Shown piece by piece: positions 38,389 through 47,855 of a DNA stretch of 64,000 bases. The position numbers and the translations under genes were made by a program. The stretch comes from DOZZ01 sp963792655 (GTDB taxonomy: Bacteria; Acidobacteriota; Terriglobia; Bryobacterales; Bryobacteraceae), in contig CAWBWU010000004.1 of the NCBI GenBank assembly GCA_963792655.1, positions 309,702-373,701 on the forward strand, read 5' to 3'. The notes under the pieces are model-generated. The model was not told where the DNA came from and did not search any database. It saw only the letters and a program-made list of their open reading frames with translations. The first letter of the stretch is position 1. Every line of letters starts with the position of its first letter.

Positions 38389-40131
38389 TCTTCCGTCACC
38401 CGCAGCACGATGATGGTCTGATCGTCGAAGCGCACCGGGTTGAACGCGTCGAGATCGTCAAAGACCGCTTGCACAACTTGTTTCGCGCGGCAGACCACAG
38501 GAAGCGCGAATGACTTGCGCCAGACGGCCGCGCCCGTACTCTTCGCCTGAGGCACTCTGGTGTTCGGAGACGCCGTCGGAAAACAGAATGATCAAGTCCC
38601 CCTTTTTCGCCTGGAAGGTGGTGGGTTCGTACTCCTGATCCGGCAGCAAACCCACCGGTACGCCCTCGGCCTGCATCTGCAGAATTTCGGCGTCGCGGCA
38701 GACCATCGGCGCGGTGCCGCCTGCGTTCGCGAGCGTGAACTGTAACGAGTGCGGGTGCCACATCATCAGCAGCAGCGTCACGTAGCGCGCTTCCACCTTG
38801 CGTTCGAGCAGACTGTCATTCAGCGCGCGCATCAGCTCAGAAGGCTGGCGGCGTTTGATCATCAGCGTGCGCATCAGGCCATGCAGCACGGCTCCGTAGA
38901 GAGCCGCGGCAGCGCCTTTGCCACTCGAATCGCCGAACGCAATGACGACGTGCGGGTCGGGATGCGCATCGGTGCCGTATTCGTAGAATTCGTAAATGTC
39001 GCCGCTGATCTCGCGCGCGGGACGTAGTCCGATGCCCGCTTCGAGCTTCTCCATGTACGGCGCTTCCGCCGGCAACAGCACGGCTTGCAGATCACGTGCG
39101 GCGTGAAGGTCAGCCGCGATGGCTTCATACAAGCGCGCATTCTCAACCGAGCTGGCAATTTGCGGCGCAAGCAACAACAGCAGGCGCAGATGATCGTCGG
39201 TGAAGAAACGGAGTTGGCTGCTTTCAAGATCCATCACGCCAACCACGCGGTCCTGCACGATCAGCGGAATTGCAACCTCGGAACAGATGTCCGGATGCGA
39301 CGCAATGTAACGCGGGTCGGCATTGACGTCGTGCACGCGCACGGCTTCCCGCGATTGCGCCGCAGCTCCGGTGATGCCGCTGCCAATCGGGATGTTGTCG
39401 ATCTTGACGCGCTCGTCGTAGCGCATGCTGAATCGGTGACGGAGGGCGTTCTGTTCCTGATCCACCAGCAAGATGCTGAACGCGTCGTAGTTGATCAATG
39501 AACGTATGCTGGCCGCGATGGTGCTCAGCAGATCGTCGAGATCGAGAATCGCGCTGAACTCGCGCGAGGTATGCGCCAGCAAGCGCAGCGTTTTGTTTTG
39601 CCGGTCCACACGGCGGTAGAGCCGCGCGTTGTCAATTGCGGCCACTACGCGGTTCGCGATCAGCGTGAGCATCGCGCGATCGTACTCGTTGTACGCGCCG
39701 ACACGCGTCGACTGCAGATCGATGACGCCTACCAAGCGGTTGCGCGCGATCATCGGCACCGCCAGTTCGGCGCGAACGGCATCGAGTGCGTTCAGATACC
39801 GCGGGTCAGTGCGCACGTCGGTCACCAGAATGGGTTCGCGATGCGCGGCGGCTGCACCGGTGATGCCTTCACCCATGGCGATCGCGACATTGCGCACAAC
39901 TTCCAGGCGGTGGCCGACCGCATAGCGAATGCGCAGCTCCTGCTTGCGTTCGTTGAACAGCAGGATGGCGAACAACTCGTAGGGGAGCACTTTGCGGACG
40001 ATCTGCGCGACGTTGGCTAGCAGTTCATCCAGATCAAGCGTCTGGCTCGTAGCCGCTGCAACTTCGAGCAGAAAGTCGAGAACTTCGGCCCGCTCGCGAA
40101 AGCGGTTCGCCGTCTTCCGGGGAACAGCCAC
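38385..40131 (-). CDS. GAF-GAF-SpoIIE/PP2C serine phosphatase (frame broken near 38482)
   Basis: About 582 residues when repaired. Two GAF domains (about 15-175 and 190-350; PYELFAILLFNERKQELRIR, INYDAFSILLVDQEQNALRH) precede a PP2C phosphatase of the SpoIIE/RsbU class with metal-binding aspartates in GDIYEFYEYG, AFGDSSGKGAAAALYGAVLH and ILFSDGVSEHQ. The frame slips near the end; removing one A at about 38482 gives LPREQVVQAVFDDLDAFN and a RVTEE terminus whose stop overlaps lysA. GTG 40131 is chosen as start because it lies 1 bp after deoC. Such proteins control partner-switching anti-sigma systems; no STAS or anti-sigma partner is nearby. Confidence 0.85.
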
Positions 40132-40132
40132 G

Positions 40133-40822
40133 TTAACCGACCACGCTTCCGATGATCGCGACACTCGCACTCGCGCCCACGCGCGATGCTCCGGCAGCCA
40201 CCATGCGCTCCAGATCATCGAGTGTGCGGATGCCGCCAGAAGCCTTCACCCCGGCGCGCTCACCGACGGTCTTGCGCATCAGCGCAATGTCTTCCACGGT
40301 TGCACCCGCGGCTGCAAAGCCGGTCGAGGTTTTCACAAAGCTTGCGCCCGCAGCCAGCGCGAGCTCACAGGCTTTCACCTTTTGCACGTCGTCGAGCAAC
40401 GCTGTTTCAAGAATCACTTTGACGGTCGCGCCGCCCTGTTCCGCAGCCTTCACAACGGCGGCGATGTCTTCCTGTACGGCATCGAATTGCCCAGAACGCA
40501 GCGCGCCCACATTGAGCACCATGTCAATCTCACCCGCACCGTTCGCGACTGCCTCCGCCGCTTCAGCCGCCTTCGATGCAGTGGTCGTTGCACCCAACGG
40601 AAAACCCGCCACCGTGCACACCGTGACGTCGGAACCGGCAAGCTTCCGCTTGGCAAGCGGCACCCAATACGGATTCACGCAGACGCTGAAGAAATGGTAG
40701 TCAAGCGCCTCCGCACATAGCTTTCCAATTTGTTCCTCGGTCGCTTCCGGTTTCAAAAGAGTGTGGTCGATCAGGCGGGCGAGCGCACGCGCGTGCGGAC
40801 TCAAAGTTGTCATGGGGAGCAA
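40133..40822 (-). CDS. deoC: Deoxyribose-phosphate aldolase
   Basis: A 229-residue class I aldolase. The Schiff-base lysine lies in FVKTSTGFAAAGATVED (about residue 155), with the proton-relay lysine in GVKASGGIRTLDD. LIDHTLLKPEATEEQI at the N-terminus is a family signature. It cleaves 2-deoxyribose 5-phosphate to glyceraldehyde 3-phosphate and acetaldehyde in nucleoside salvage. Both TTG 40822 and ATG 40813 are possible; the TTG lies exactly six bases after a TACAAT, matching the leaderless pattern, while neither has a ribosome binding site at normal distance within the predicted transcript. Confidence 0.93.
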   Translation of the reverse strand: MLPMTTLSPHARALARLIDHTLLKPEATEEQIGKLCAEALDYHFFSVCVNPYWVPLAKRKLAGSDVTVCTVAGFPLGATTTASKAAEAAEAVANGAGEIDMVLNVGALRSGQFDAVQEDIAAVVKAAEQGGATVKVILETALLDDVQKVKACELALAAGASFVKTSTGFAAAGATVEDIALMRKTVGERAGVKASGGIRTLDDLERMVAAGASRVGASASVAIIGSVVG

Positions 40823-40828
40823 ACCTCT

Positions 40829-40834
40829 ATTGTA
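40829..40834 (-). promoter_or_regulatory. -10 element of a leaderless promoter (deoC)
   Basis: TACAAT on the minus strand, followed by AGAGGT and then TTG 40822. The AGAGG could pass for a ribosome binding site but would lie upstream of the predicted transcript start. Confidence 0.5.
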
Positions 40835-40896
40835 GTGAACCCGGCGTGCGCACTGGTGAACCTTACCCCGCCAATCTGGAGATTGGCGTTCCCAGG

Positions 40897-41652
40897 TTAC
40901 AGCTTCAGTAACTCGCTTAGCCTTCTTGTCTGCACGCGGCTAACTGGTATCTCTGTGCCTTTCTTGTCGTCTACCTTCAGTTGGTAGCTCGAGTTGAACC
41001 AAGGCACCACTTCTTTGATCCGATTGATGTTCACCAAAAACGACCGGTGCGTGCGCCAGAAGATATCCGGGTCCAGGTTGGCTTGCAGATCTTCGAGCGT
41101 GCGATAGTTCGAGTGCCCTTCCACGTGTGCGGCTACCAGAGTGATGACGCCGCTATCGATCGTCGCGTAAATCAGTTCCTGCGGATCGATGATGATATTG
41201 CGGTCTCCCTTACGGATGAGCAGCTTCGCACGCTGCGTGGCGGATCGCACGGGCGCGGGTTCGGGCGGCTCTTCCTGCTGACCCTCGGTGATGTTCCGGC
41301 GCACCCGCTCGATTGTTTCCGCTAAGCGGCGTTTGTCGAACGGTTTCAGAATGTAGTCGAACGCTTCCAGCCGGAAGGCCTCCACGGCATACTGATCGAA
41401 CGCCGTCGAAAACACGATGCGCGGCAGCGAAATCCTTCGCTCGCGCAAACGGCGCACAACGCCCATGCCGTCCAACCCCGGCATCTGCACATCGAGGAAA
41501 ACAATTTCCGGATCGAGTTTCTCGATCAGGTCGACCGCGTGTAAGCCATTCGCGGCAGTGGCCACAACCTCAACTTCGGGGAAATCTTTTAAGAGCCAGA
41601 GCAGCTCTTCGCGGGCGAGTTGTTCGTCATCGGCGACGATTGCGGTTAGCAT
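40897..41652 (-). CDS. LytTR-family response regulator
   Basis: From ATG 41652 the protein has 251 residues. The receiver domain (1-120) has acidic residues at DDE, the phospho-acceptor aspartate in EIVFLDVQMPGLDGM and the lysine in YILKPFDKRR. A LytTR DNA-binding domain fills the C-terminus (about 145-250: IIIDPQELIYATIDSGV, then FWRTHRSFLVNINRIKEVV). Such regulators usually pair with a LytS/AlgZ-type histidine kinase; none is seen beside it, so it is an orphan in this window. An alternative start 12 codons upstream is possible. Confidence 0.92.
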   Translation of the reverse strand: MLTAIVADDEQLAREELLWLLKDFPEVEVVATAANGLHAVDLIEKLDPEIVFLDVQMPGLDGMGVVRRLRERRISLPRIVFSTAFDQYAVEAFRLEAFDYILKPFDKRRLAETIERVRRNITEGQQEEPPEPAPVRSATQRAKLLIRKGDRNIIIDPQELIYATIDSGVITLVAAHVEGHSNYRTLEDLQANLDPDIFWRTHRSFLVNINRIKEVVPWFNSSYQLKVDDKKGTEIPVSRVQTRRLSELLKL

Positions 41653-41788
41653 AGTGGTCGCGCGGCCTTGACTTGGAGTTGCTATCATAACAGGTCACGT
41701 CCTGCTCACCCATGCGCGCCGTTTTTCAGGCAGAATGCGAGTGAACCGACGCGATTGCGCGTGTAGTTCCCTATAAGGAGAAGTTTAC

Positions 41789-43109
41789 TTGTCATCGACT
41801 GACACACCGAAGATTGCGCCTGCAGACGGGAAACTAGGAGTGTTGATTCCCGGGCTCGGCGCGGTCAGCACCACGCTGATTGCCGGAATCGAGGCGATCA
41901 AGCGGGACCTCGCCAAGCCGATCGGCTCCGTAACGCAGTTGAGCACGATTCGTCTCGGTAAGCGCACGGACAACAACAGTCCGAAAATTAAAGATTTCGT
42001 CCCGCTGGCCGGGATCAACGACCTGACATTTGGCGGCTGGGACATTTTCGACGACAACTGTTACGAAGCCGCAGTCCACGCCAAGGTGCTTGAACCCGAG
42101 ATGCTCCGCCAGGTGCGTGAGCCGCTCGAGGCCATAAAGCCGATGCCGGCTTATTTCGACAAAGAATTTGTGAAGCGCATTGACGGGCCGAACGTGAAGC
42201 CTGCCGGCTCCAAAATGGATCAGGCCGAGCGCATCATGGACGACATCCGCACCTTCAAAGAGAACAGCGGTGCCAGCCGGCTTTCGATGATCTGGTGCGG
42301 ATCGACTGAAGTGTTCCACAAGGCCGCCGCTGTACACGAATCGATCGAGTCCTTCGAAGCGGGGCTGCATAAGAACGACCCTGAAATCTCACCTAGCCAG
42401 ATCTATGCCTATGCTGCGATCAAGATCCGGCGTGCCGTATGCCAACGGAGCGCCGCACCTGACGACCGACATGCCGGCGCTATTGAATCTGGCGCGCGAT
42501 CGCAACGTACCGCTTTCCGGCAAAGACTTCAAGACCGGTCAGACATTCATGAAGACGCTGATTGCTCCGGGCTTGAAAGCGCGCGCGCTGGGGCTCTCCG
42601 GATGGTTTTCGACCAACATTCTGGGTAATCGTGACGGCGAGGTGCTGGATGACCCCGGCTCGTTCAAGAGCAAGGAAGAGTCGAAGCTGTCCGCGCTCGA
42701 ACAGATTCTGCAGGCCGATCTGCAGCCGGAACTTTACAAGGACTTTTATCACAAGGTCCGCATTAACTATTACCCGCCGCGTGGTGATGCGAAAGAGGGT
42801 TGGGACAACATCGACATCTTCGGTTGGATGGGCTATCCGATGCAGATCAAGATCGATTTCCTCTGCCGCGATTCGATTCTTGCCGCGCCGCTCGTGCTCG
42901 ATCTGGTCCTCTTTATGGATCTTGCCGCACGCGCCGGCATGCGCGGCGTGCAGGAATGGCTGTCTTTCTACTTCAAGGCGCCCATGACGGCTCCCGGTTT
43001 ATACCCGGAACATGATATCTTCATCCAGCTGATGAAATTAAAGAACACGCTGCGCTGGATGCGCGGCGCGGAACTCATCACCCATCTCGGCCTTGAATAC
43101 TACGACTAA
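41789..43109 (+). CDS. Inositol-3-phosphate synthase (frame broken near 42425)
   Basis: About 440 residues when repaired. The NAD-binding GVLIPGLGAVSTTLIAGIE opens the protein. Family segments GWDIFDDNCYEAA, GLSGWFSTNILGNRDGEVL and DSILAAPLVLDLVLFMDLA are present. The frame changes after AYAAIK; removing one A near 42425 gives IKSGVPYANGAPHLT. The enzyme converts glucose 6-phosphate to myo-inositol 1-phosphate, the entry to inositol lipids or osmolytes. AAGGAG precedes TTG 41789. An NAD-dependent epimerase follows closely; no phosphatase or PI synthase gene is nearby. Confidence 0.88.
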
Positions 43110-43131
43110 ACTGGTCAAACCGACCCCACAA

Positions 43132-44139
43132 ATGAAAATCCTGGTGATCGGCGGGACGCTGTTCATCGGGAGACGGCTGGTGGCCGAACTGCTGAAGCAG
43201 GGCCACCAGGTTGCCGTTCTACATCGGAAAAAGACGCACACGCTCGGCAAGAAAGTCGAGAACCTGGTCGGGGACCGCAACGACGCGAACGCGCTTAAGC
43301 GTGCTCTCGACGGACGCCGCTTCGATGCGGTGTTCGACAACGTCTATGACTGGGAGCGCGGAACCACCGCGGCGCAGATCGAAGCGACGGTACAGGCCTG
43401 TGGCGATCGCATCGCGCGTTATATCTTCATGTCCAGCGTCGCGGCTTACGGCGATGGTCTGAACCACTACGAAGACGATCCGCTCGCGCCCGACGACCAT
43501 CCGGACGCTTACGTGCGCAACAAAGCCATGTCGGAACGCATGCTGTTCCGGCTGCACCAGCGCACGGGCTTTCCGGTCGTGACGTTCAGGCCGCCGTTTG
43601 TCTATGGACCGGAGAATCCGTTCTACCGCGAGCAGTTCTTCTGGGACCGCATGCGCAAGGGCCGCCAGATTATCGTGCCGGGCGATGGCGGGCGGCTGAT
43701 GCAGTTTGTTTACGTTCGGGATCTGGTAGCCGCCTGCGTGAAGTCGTTGACCGAAGCCAACGTGATCGGACACGCGTTTAACATCGGCAACGAACGCCCG
43801 GTGACGCAGCTCGAGATGGTGCAGGCGCTAGCGCGGGCGGCAAACAAGAAACCGGTGATCGCGCGAGTGCCGCGGGAGCGCATCATCGAATCCGGCGGCA
43901 ACCCGATGGGCGAGCCGGCTTACTTCGGCTACTATTTCGACCTTCCGCCCATCACTGAGGCGATCGGCAAGGTGAAGCGCATGCTCAAGCTCGCGCCCAC
44001 GCCGCTTGATGAAGGCTTGAAGGAAACCTATCGCTGGTATCTGCGCAACCATAAAGTGCCGCGGTTCAAGCCCGACTTCGAAGATAAGTTGATTGCGATG
44101 GGCCAGGAAAGCGGAAGTCTGCTGCATAGCCGGATTTAG
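43132..44139 (+). CDS. NAD-dependent epimerase/dehydratase (extended SDR)
   Basis: From ATG 43132 the protein has 335 residues; an in-frame TTG at 43093 would extend it into the end of the synthase gene. The Rossmann motif is ILVIGGTLFIGRRLVAELL. The conserved region with RYIFMSSVAAYGD holds the catalytic serine, but a classical YxxxK is replaced by DAYVRNKAMSERML, where Y and K are spaced by four residues, as in related isoflavone-reductase/CSP41-like epimerases. FRPPFVYGPENPF and FNIGNERPVTQLE bind the nucleotide sugar in relatives. Pairing with inositol-phosphate synthase suggests sugar or polyol lipid metabolism. Confidence 0.78.
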   Translation: MKILVIGGTLFIGRRLVAELLKQGHQVAVLHRKKTHTLGKKVENLVGDRNDANALKRALDGRRFDAVFDNVYDWERGTTAAQIEATVQACGDRIARYIFMSSVAAYGDGLNHYEDDPLAPDDHPDAYVRNKAMSERMLFRLHQRTGFPVVTFRPPFVYGPENPFYREQFFWDRMRKGRQIIVPGDGGRLMQFVYVRDLVAACVKSLTEANVIGHAFNIGNERPVTQLEMVQALARAANKKPVIARVPRERIIESGGNPMGEPAYFGYYFDLPPITEAIGKVKRMLKLAPTPLDEGLKETYRWYLRNHKVPRFKPDFEDKLIAMGQESGSLLHSRI

Positions 44140-44190
44140 GCTCTTGGGCCGGGCAGTCTGCTGCATAATTCGGTTCCCTCATTGCGCTCG

Positions 44191-44225
44191 GATGTTCGTG
44201 AAACGTACCGCATGTCACGAACATC
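44191..44225. promoter_or_regulatory. Perfect 10-bp inverted repeat before the GWxTD gene
   Basis: GATGTTCGTG (44191-44200) and CACGAACATC (44216-44225) are perfect inverted copies with a 15-base spacer. No T-tract follows, so it is a poor terminator. It ends five bases before a TATAAT at 44231 and covers the expected -35 zone. A dimeric repressor or activator site is the simplest reading. Confidence 0.55.
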
Positions 44226-44230
44226 TGAGC

Positions 44231-44236
44231 TATAAT
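44231..44236 (+). promoter_or_regulatory. -10 element (TATAAT) of the GWxTD gene
   Basis: A perfect TATAAT 41 bases upstream of ATG 44278, giving a leader of about 35 bases that contains AGGAAG as ribosome binding site. No good -35 hexamer is visible at 17 bp; the region is occupied by the inverted repeat, which fits regulator-dependent initiation. Confidence 0.55.
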
Positions 44237-44277
44237 CGAATGAGTTCCACGCCTAGCTTTCAGGAAGCGGTCGCATT

Positions 44278-45941
44278 ATGACGCATACTCGCCTGTCGAT
44301 CCTTTGCATCTCCCTCTCTTCATTTCTTGTTGCAGGCATTGCTGCCGCGCAGGACAGTACTCCGGCCCCATCCCAAGACAAAACGGTCGCCAAGCCGCTG
44401 ACCGACAAGCAGCGTAAGCGCAATGAAGCGAAGCTGCGCAAAGAGCTGGAGACGCCGTACAAGAAGTGGTTGACGGAAGATGTAACGTACATCATCACCG
44501 ACGAAGAGCGGGCTGCGTTCCACCGTCTGAACACCGATGAAGAGCGCGAACAGTTCATCGAGCAGTTCTGGTTACGCCGCGATCCGACGCCTGACACGCA
44601 GGAGAACGAGTACAAGGAAGAGCACTATCGCCGTATCGCTTACGCGAACGAGCGTTTCGCGTCGGGCATTCCTGGCTGGAAGACGGACCGTGGCCGCATC
44701 TACATCACGTTCGGCCCGCCGGATGAAATCGAATCGCACCCCTCCGGCGGCAGCTATCAGCGTCCCTATGAAGAGGGCGGTGGCGAGACCTCGACCTATC
44801 CCTTTGAGAAGTGGCGTTACCGCTACATCGAAGATATCGGCAACGACATCAATATCGAGTTTGTCGATAAGTCGATGTCGGGCGAGTACCGAACTGACGA
44901 TGGACCCGTCGGAAAAAGACGCGCTGCTCTATACGCCTGGCGCTGGTCTCACGATGTCGGAGCAGATGGGCATCACCAGCAAGAACGACCGCTTCAATCG
45001 GACCGACGGCACGCACCTGGGCATTCCGCAAAACCAGGAATCGGCCAACATGAACGAGTTCGAGCGTCTGGAGCAGTTTCGTGAAATTGCAGAAGCCGCC
45101 AGCCGCGAAGTTCCGCGACCTGGAGGCGATGGTGAACACGCACATTTCGTTTAACGTGCTGCCGATGCGCGTGCGCACCGACTTCATCCGCGTGACGAAC
45201 TCATCGGTACTGATGAAAATCACGATGCAGTTCGATAACAAAGACCTGCAGTTTCAGTTGAAAGATGGCGTGCAGAAAGCGGTCGTCAACATCTATGGAC
45301 GCGTCACGACGATGTCGCGCCGCGTCGTTAACACGTTCGAGCACACCGTCGACGTTTCGGCTCCTCCGGAGATGCTGAAAGATTTCGCCGGACGCCAGTC
45401 GATCTACGAAGAGACTATTCCGCTCCCTCCCGGCACTTACCGCATGAACGTGGTCGCCAAAGACGTCATCGCGGGAACGGTGAACAACGACGAGGAACGG
45501 GTCAGCGTTCCGCATTTCGATGATGACAAGCTTGCCGCCAGCAGCCTGATTCTGGCGGACGTGATGGAGAAGGTTCCGACGCGCAGCATCGGCGCCGGGC
45601 AATTTGTCGTCGGCACGACGAAAGTGCGGCCGCGCCTGAACGAGAGCTTCCGTCGCGACGAGAAGATGGGAATCTACGTCCAGCTTTACAATTTCGGGAC
45701 GGACGAGAAGACGTCAAAGCCGAACGGGCAGATCGAGTACGAAGTAGCCAAGTTAGGCACCAACGAGAAAGTTCTCGAGTTCACAGAAGCGGTGAACCAG
45801 GGTTCTGCGAATCAGGTCACCGTCGAGAAGCTGCTGCCGCTCAAAGATATTGCGCCGGGCCAGTACACGTTGCGATTAAAAGTAACAGACAAGAATCGCA
45901 ATCAGTCGCTGACCCCAACCACAACGTTTACGGTAACCTAG
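44278..45941 (+). CDS. GWxTD domain-containing exported protein (two frame breaks)
   Basis: About 554 residues when repaired. A signal peptide (LSILCISLSSFLVAGIAAAQ) is followed by a basic segment and the GWxTD-domain core, here YKKWLTEDVTYIITDEERAAF, continuing to FIEQFWLRRDPTPDTQENEY and GRIYITFGPPDEIE. The C-terminal half is beta-rich. Breaks near 44893 and 45079 are repaired by removing one base each, giving SGEYRLTMDPSEKDALLY and EQFVKLQKPPAAKF. The family is common in Acidobacteriota and has no established function; WLRRDPTPDTxxNE is its strongest signature. The gene has its own promoter and operator-like repeat. Confidence 0.85.
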
Positions 45942-45976
45942 GATCAAATGCGCCGCGATGAACGGCGCCGCAAACT

Positions 45977-47809
45977 GTGCGAACAGACGCAACGACGATT
46001 TGCCGGCTTTCAGCGTCCCAGCGGTTGGGCGTTCGGCGGATTTCTGCCGTCGCGTCGTTAGCTTCCGTTCTGCTCCTGTTCCCTGGTTCAGCAGCGGCGA
46101 TTTCGCCTCTGAAAATCTCAGGCAAACTTGGCGGATTCGTCACCGATTCCGAGCGGCACCCGCAGATGGGCGCGGCGGTTTTACTGCTCAACCGCCAGTC
46201 GCAAGTACTGCAGCGCGTGCTGACCGATGATCATGGCGCGTTCGCTTTCGGAGCGCTTCCTACCGACACGTACTCGGTCCGCGTCACGCTGAGCCGTTAT
46301 TTGCCGGCATTTCTCGACCACATCTCCGTTCAGCCCGGCATCGATAAACTGCTGAACGTCAATCTCTCTTCATTATTCAGTTCCATTCAGATCACACCTG
46401 TCGTCAGCATGCCTTCGTCGCTGATGAACGATGAATGGAAGTGGGCATTGCGTACGTCGAGTGCATCGCGTCCGGTCACTCGCATATTGCCCGTTGGGCC
46501 TGTTCTGCGTGTGCAACGCGCTTCCACTTTGTTCCATGAGACGCGCGGCCTGGTGAATATCTCGGGCGGCGATGGCGGCTCTTCCGCACGCGGTGAAACG
46601 GACCTCGGTACAACGTTCGCTTTAGAGACGTCGTTGGCGGGAAGCAATCATCTGCAACTCGCCGGCAACGTGGGGTATGCGCGCGTTTCGGGTCTGCCGT
46701 CCGCTGCGTTTCGTGCGAGCTTCGCACGCGACTTCGGTGAGGTTGCGCCGGAGATCACCGTGACCATGCGCCAGATTTATCTGCCGGGCCACACGGGTGT
46801 CGCGACCGGCCCTGATAGCGATGGCTCACTGCCTCCGCTGCGCACGCTTTCCGCGAGCCTTCACGAAAAGACACAGATTACCGATTCGCTCCAGGCCGAA
46901 TACGGCTTCGAATGGGACAACGTCTCGCTGATCGATCGCCTGCACTACTTCAGCCCTTACGCGCGGATGACCTTGTTGCTGCCCAAAGGCCAGATCGACG
47001 CGACCTACACTTCCGGCAACGCGCGGCCTGAACTCGGCATGAATACTACGGCCGAGGACCAAAGCCTGCTGGGTGATCTGCAGGCGCTGGCGCTGGTGCC
47101 GCGTGCTTCGAGACAGGCGGGGCGCTTCCGCGTGCAACGCGGTGACAACTATGAGATCGGCATCACGCAGCCGCTCGGTAAATCGCGCGAAGTCCGGATC
47201 TCGGCTTACCGCGAAGCTGTGAGCGATGCTGCGCTGACCATCGCGGGAAGCCCGATCGCCTCTCTCGGCGGGGATTTGCTGCCGGATTTCTTCTCGAACT
47301 CCGCCGTCTTCGATGCCGGGAATTATCACACGCAGGGTTATACGGCTTCTGTCAAACAACACCTGGGTGACAACTACGACGTGACGTTGATGTATGGCTC
47401 GGTCGGCGTGCTCACGACGCGCAGCCAGGTGCTGAACGAGGTGACCGCCGAACAGTTGCGCGGCTTGATTGAGGCACAGCGCCGCAACGCTCTGACGATT
47501 CAGACAACAGGCACCTTCCGGCATAGCGGCACGCATTACAAAGCCAGTTATCAGTGGCTCGACACCAGGGCCGCGACGTCGGCTCAGATGTACTCTACCG
47601 AAAGCGTGCGGCCCGAACCGGGATTAGACGTACTCATCCGGCAGCCCGTGCCCGCATTGATCAGCCTTCCGGGTCACATGCAGGTCACCGCTGAAGTGCG
47701 CAACCTACTGGCCGAGGGGTATCTTCCGATCGCGCTGCCCGATGGGCGCAGGCTGCTCCTGGTCAACACGCCGCGGAGCTTTCGCGGTGGCGTCAGCTTT
47801 TCGTTTTAA
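45977..47809 (+). CDS. Outer-membrane barrel protein with carboxypeptidase-regulatory-like domain
   Basis: A 610-residue protein with a late signal peptide (RISAVASLASVLLLFPGSAAA), a beta-sandwich regulatory-like domain (about residues 50-120: LGGFVTDSERHPQMGAAVLL, then TYSVRVTLSRYLPAFL), and a C-terminal half that alternates short beta strands and ends RSFRGGVSFSF, a terminal-phenylalanine barrel signature. It resembles TonB-dependent receptors but no plug or TonB box is clear, so a transport role is uncertain. GTG 45977 is the only suitable in-frame start; the long N-terminal extension before the signal peptide suggests that the true start may lie elsewhere. It follows the GWxTD gene by 35 bp. 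Confidence 0.65.
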   Translation: MRTDATTICRLSASQRLGVRRISAVASLASVLLLFPGSAAAISPLKISGKLGGFVTDSERHPQMGAAVLLLNRQSQVLQRVLTDDHGAFAFGALPTDTYSVRVTLSRYLPAFLDHISVQPGIDKLLNVNLSSLFSSIQITPVVSMPSSLMNDEWKWALRTSSASRPVTRILPVGPVLRVQRASTLFHETRGLVNISGGDGGSSARGETDLGTTFALETSLAGSNHLQLAGNVGYARVSGLPSAAFRASFARDFGEVAPEITVTMRQIYLPGHTGVATGPDSDGSLPPLRTLSASLHEKTQITDSLQAEYGFEWDNVSLIDRLHYFSPYARMTLLLPKGQIDATYTSGNARPELGMNTTAEDQSLLGDLQALALVPRASRQAGRFRVQRGDNYEIGITQPLGKSREVRISAYREAVSDAALTIAGSPIASLGGDLLPDFFSNSAVFDAGNYHTQGYTASVKQHLGDNYDVTLMYGSVGVLTTRSQVLNEVTAEQLRGLIEAQRRNALTIQTTGTFRHSGTHYKASYQWLDTRAATSAQMYSTESVRPEPGLDVLIRQPVPALISLPGHMQVTAEVRNLLAEGYLPIALPDGRRLLLVNTPRSFRGGVSFSF

Positions 47810-47843
47810 CGCTGTCTTCCTGACGCGATCTTCACAGGCGTTG

Positions 47844-47849
47844 TAGAAT
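47844..47849 (+). promoter_or_regulatory. -10 element of a leaderless promoter (DUF885 gene)
   Basis: TAGAAT, then TTCCGT, then TTG 47856. No Shine-Dalgarno sequence is present between the hexamer and the start codon. Confidence 0.5.
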
Positions 47850-47855
47850 TTCCGT

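Noticed and set aside
44278..45154. Programmed frameshifting in the GWxTD gene
   Set aside because: Neither break lies on a slippery heptamer, and similar one-base breaks are scattered over unrelated genes.
45949..46059. Alternative ATG start at 45949 for the barrel protein
   Set aside because: That frame stops at 46060 before the signal peptide; it would require yet another indel without clear support.
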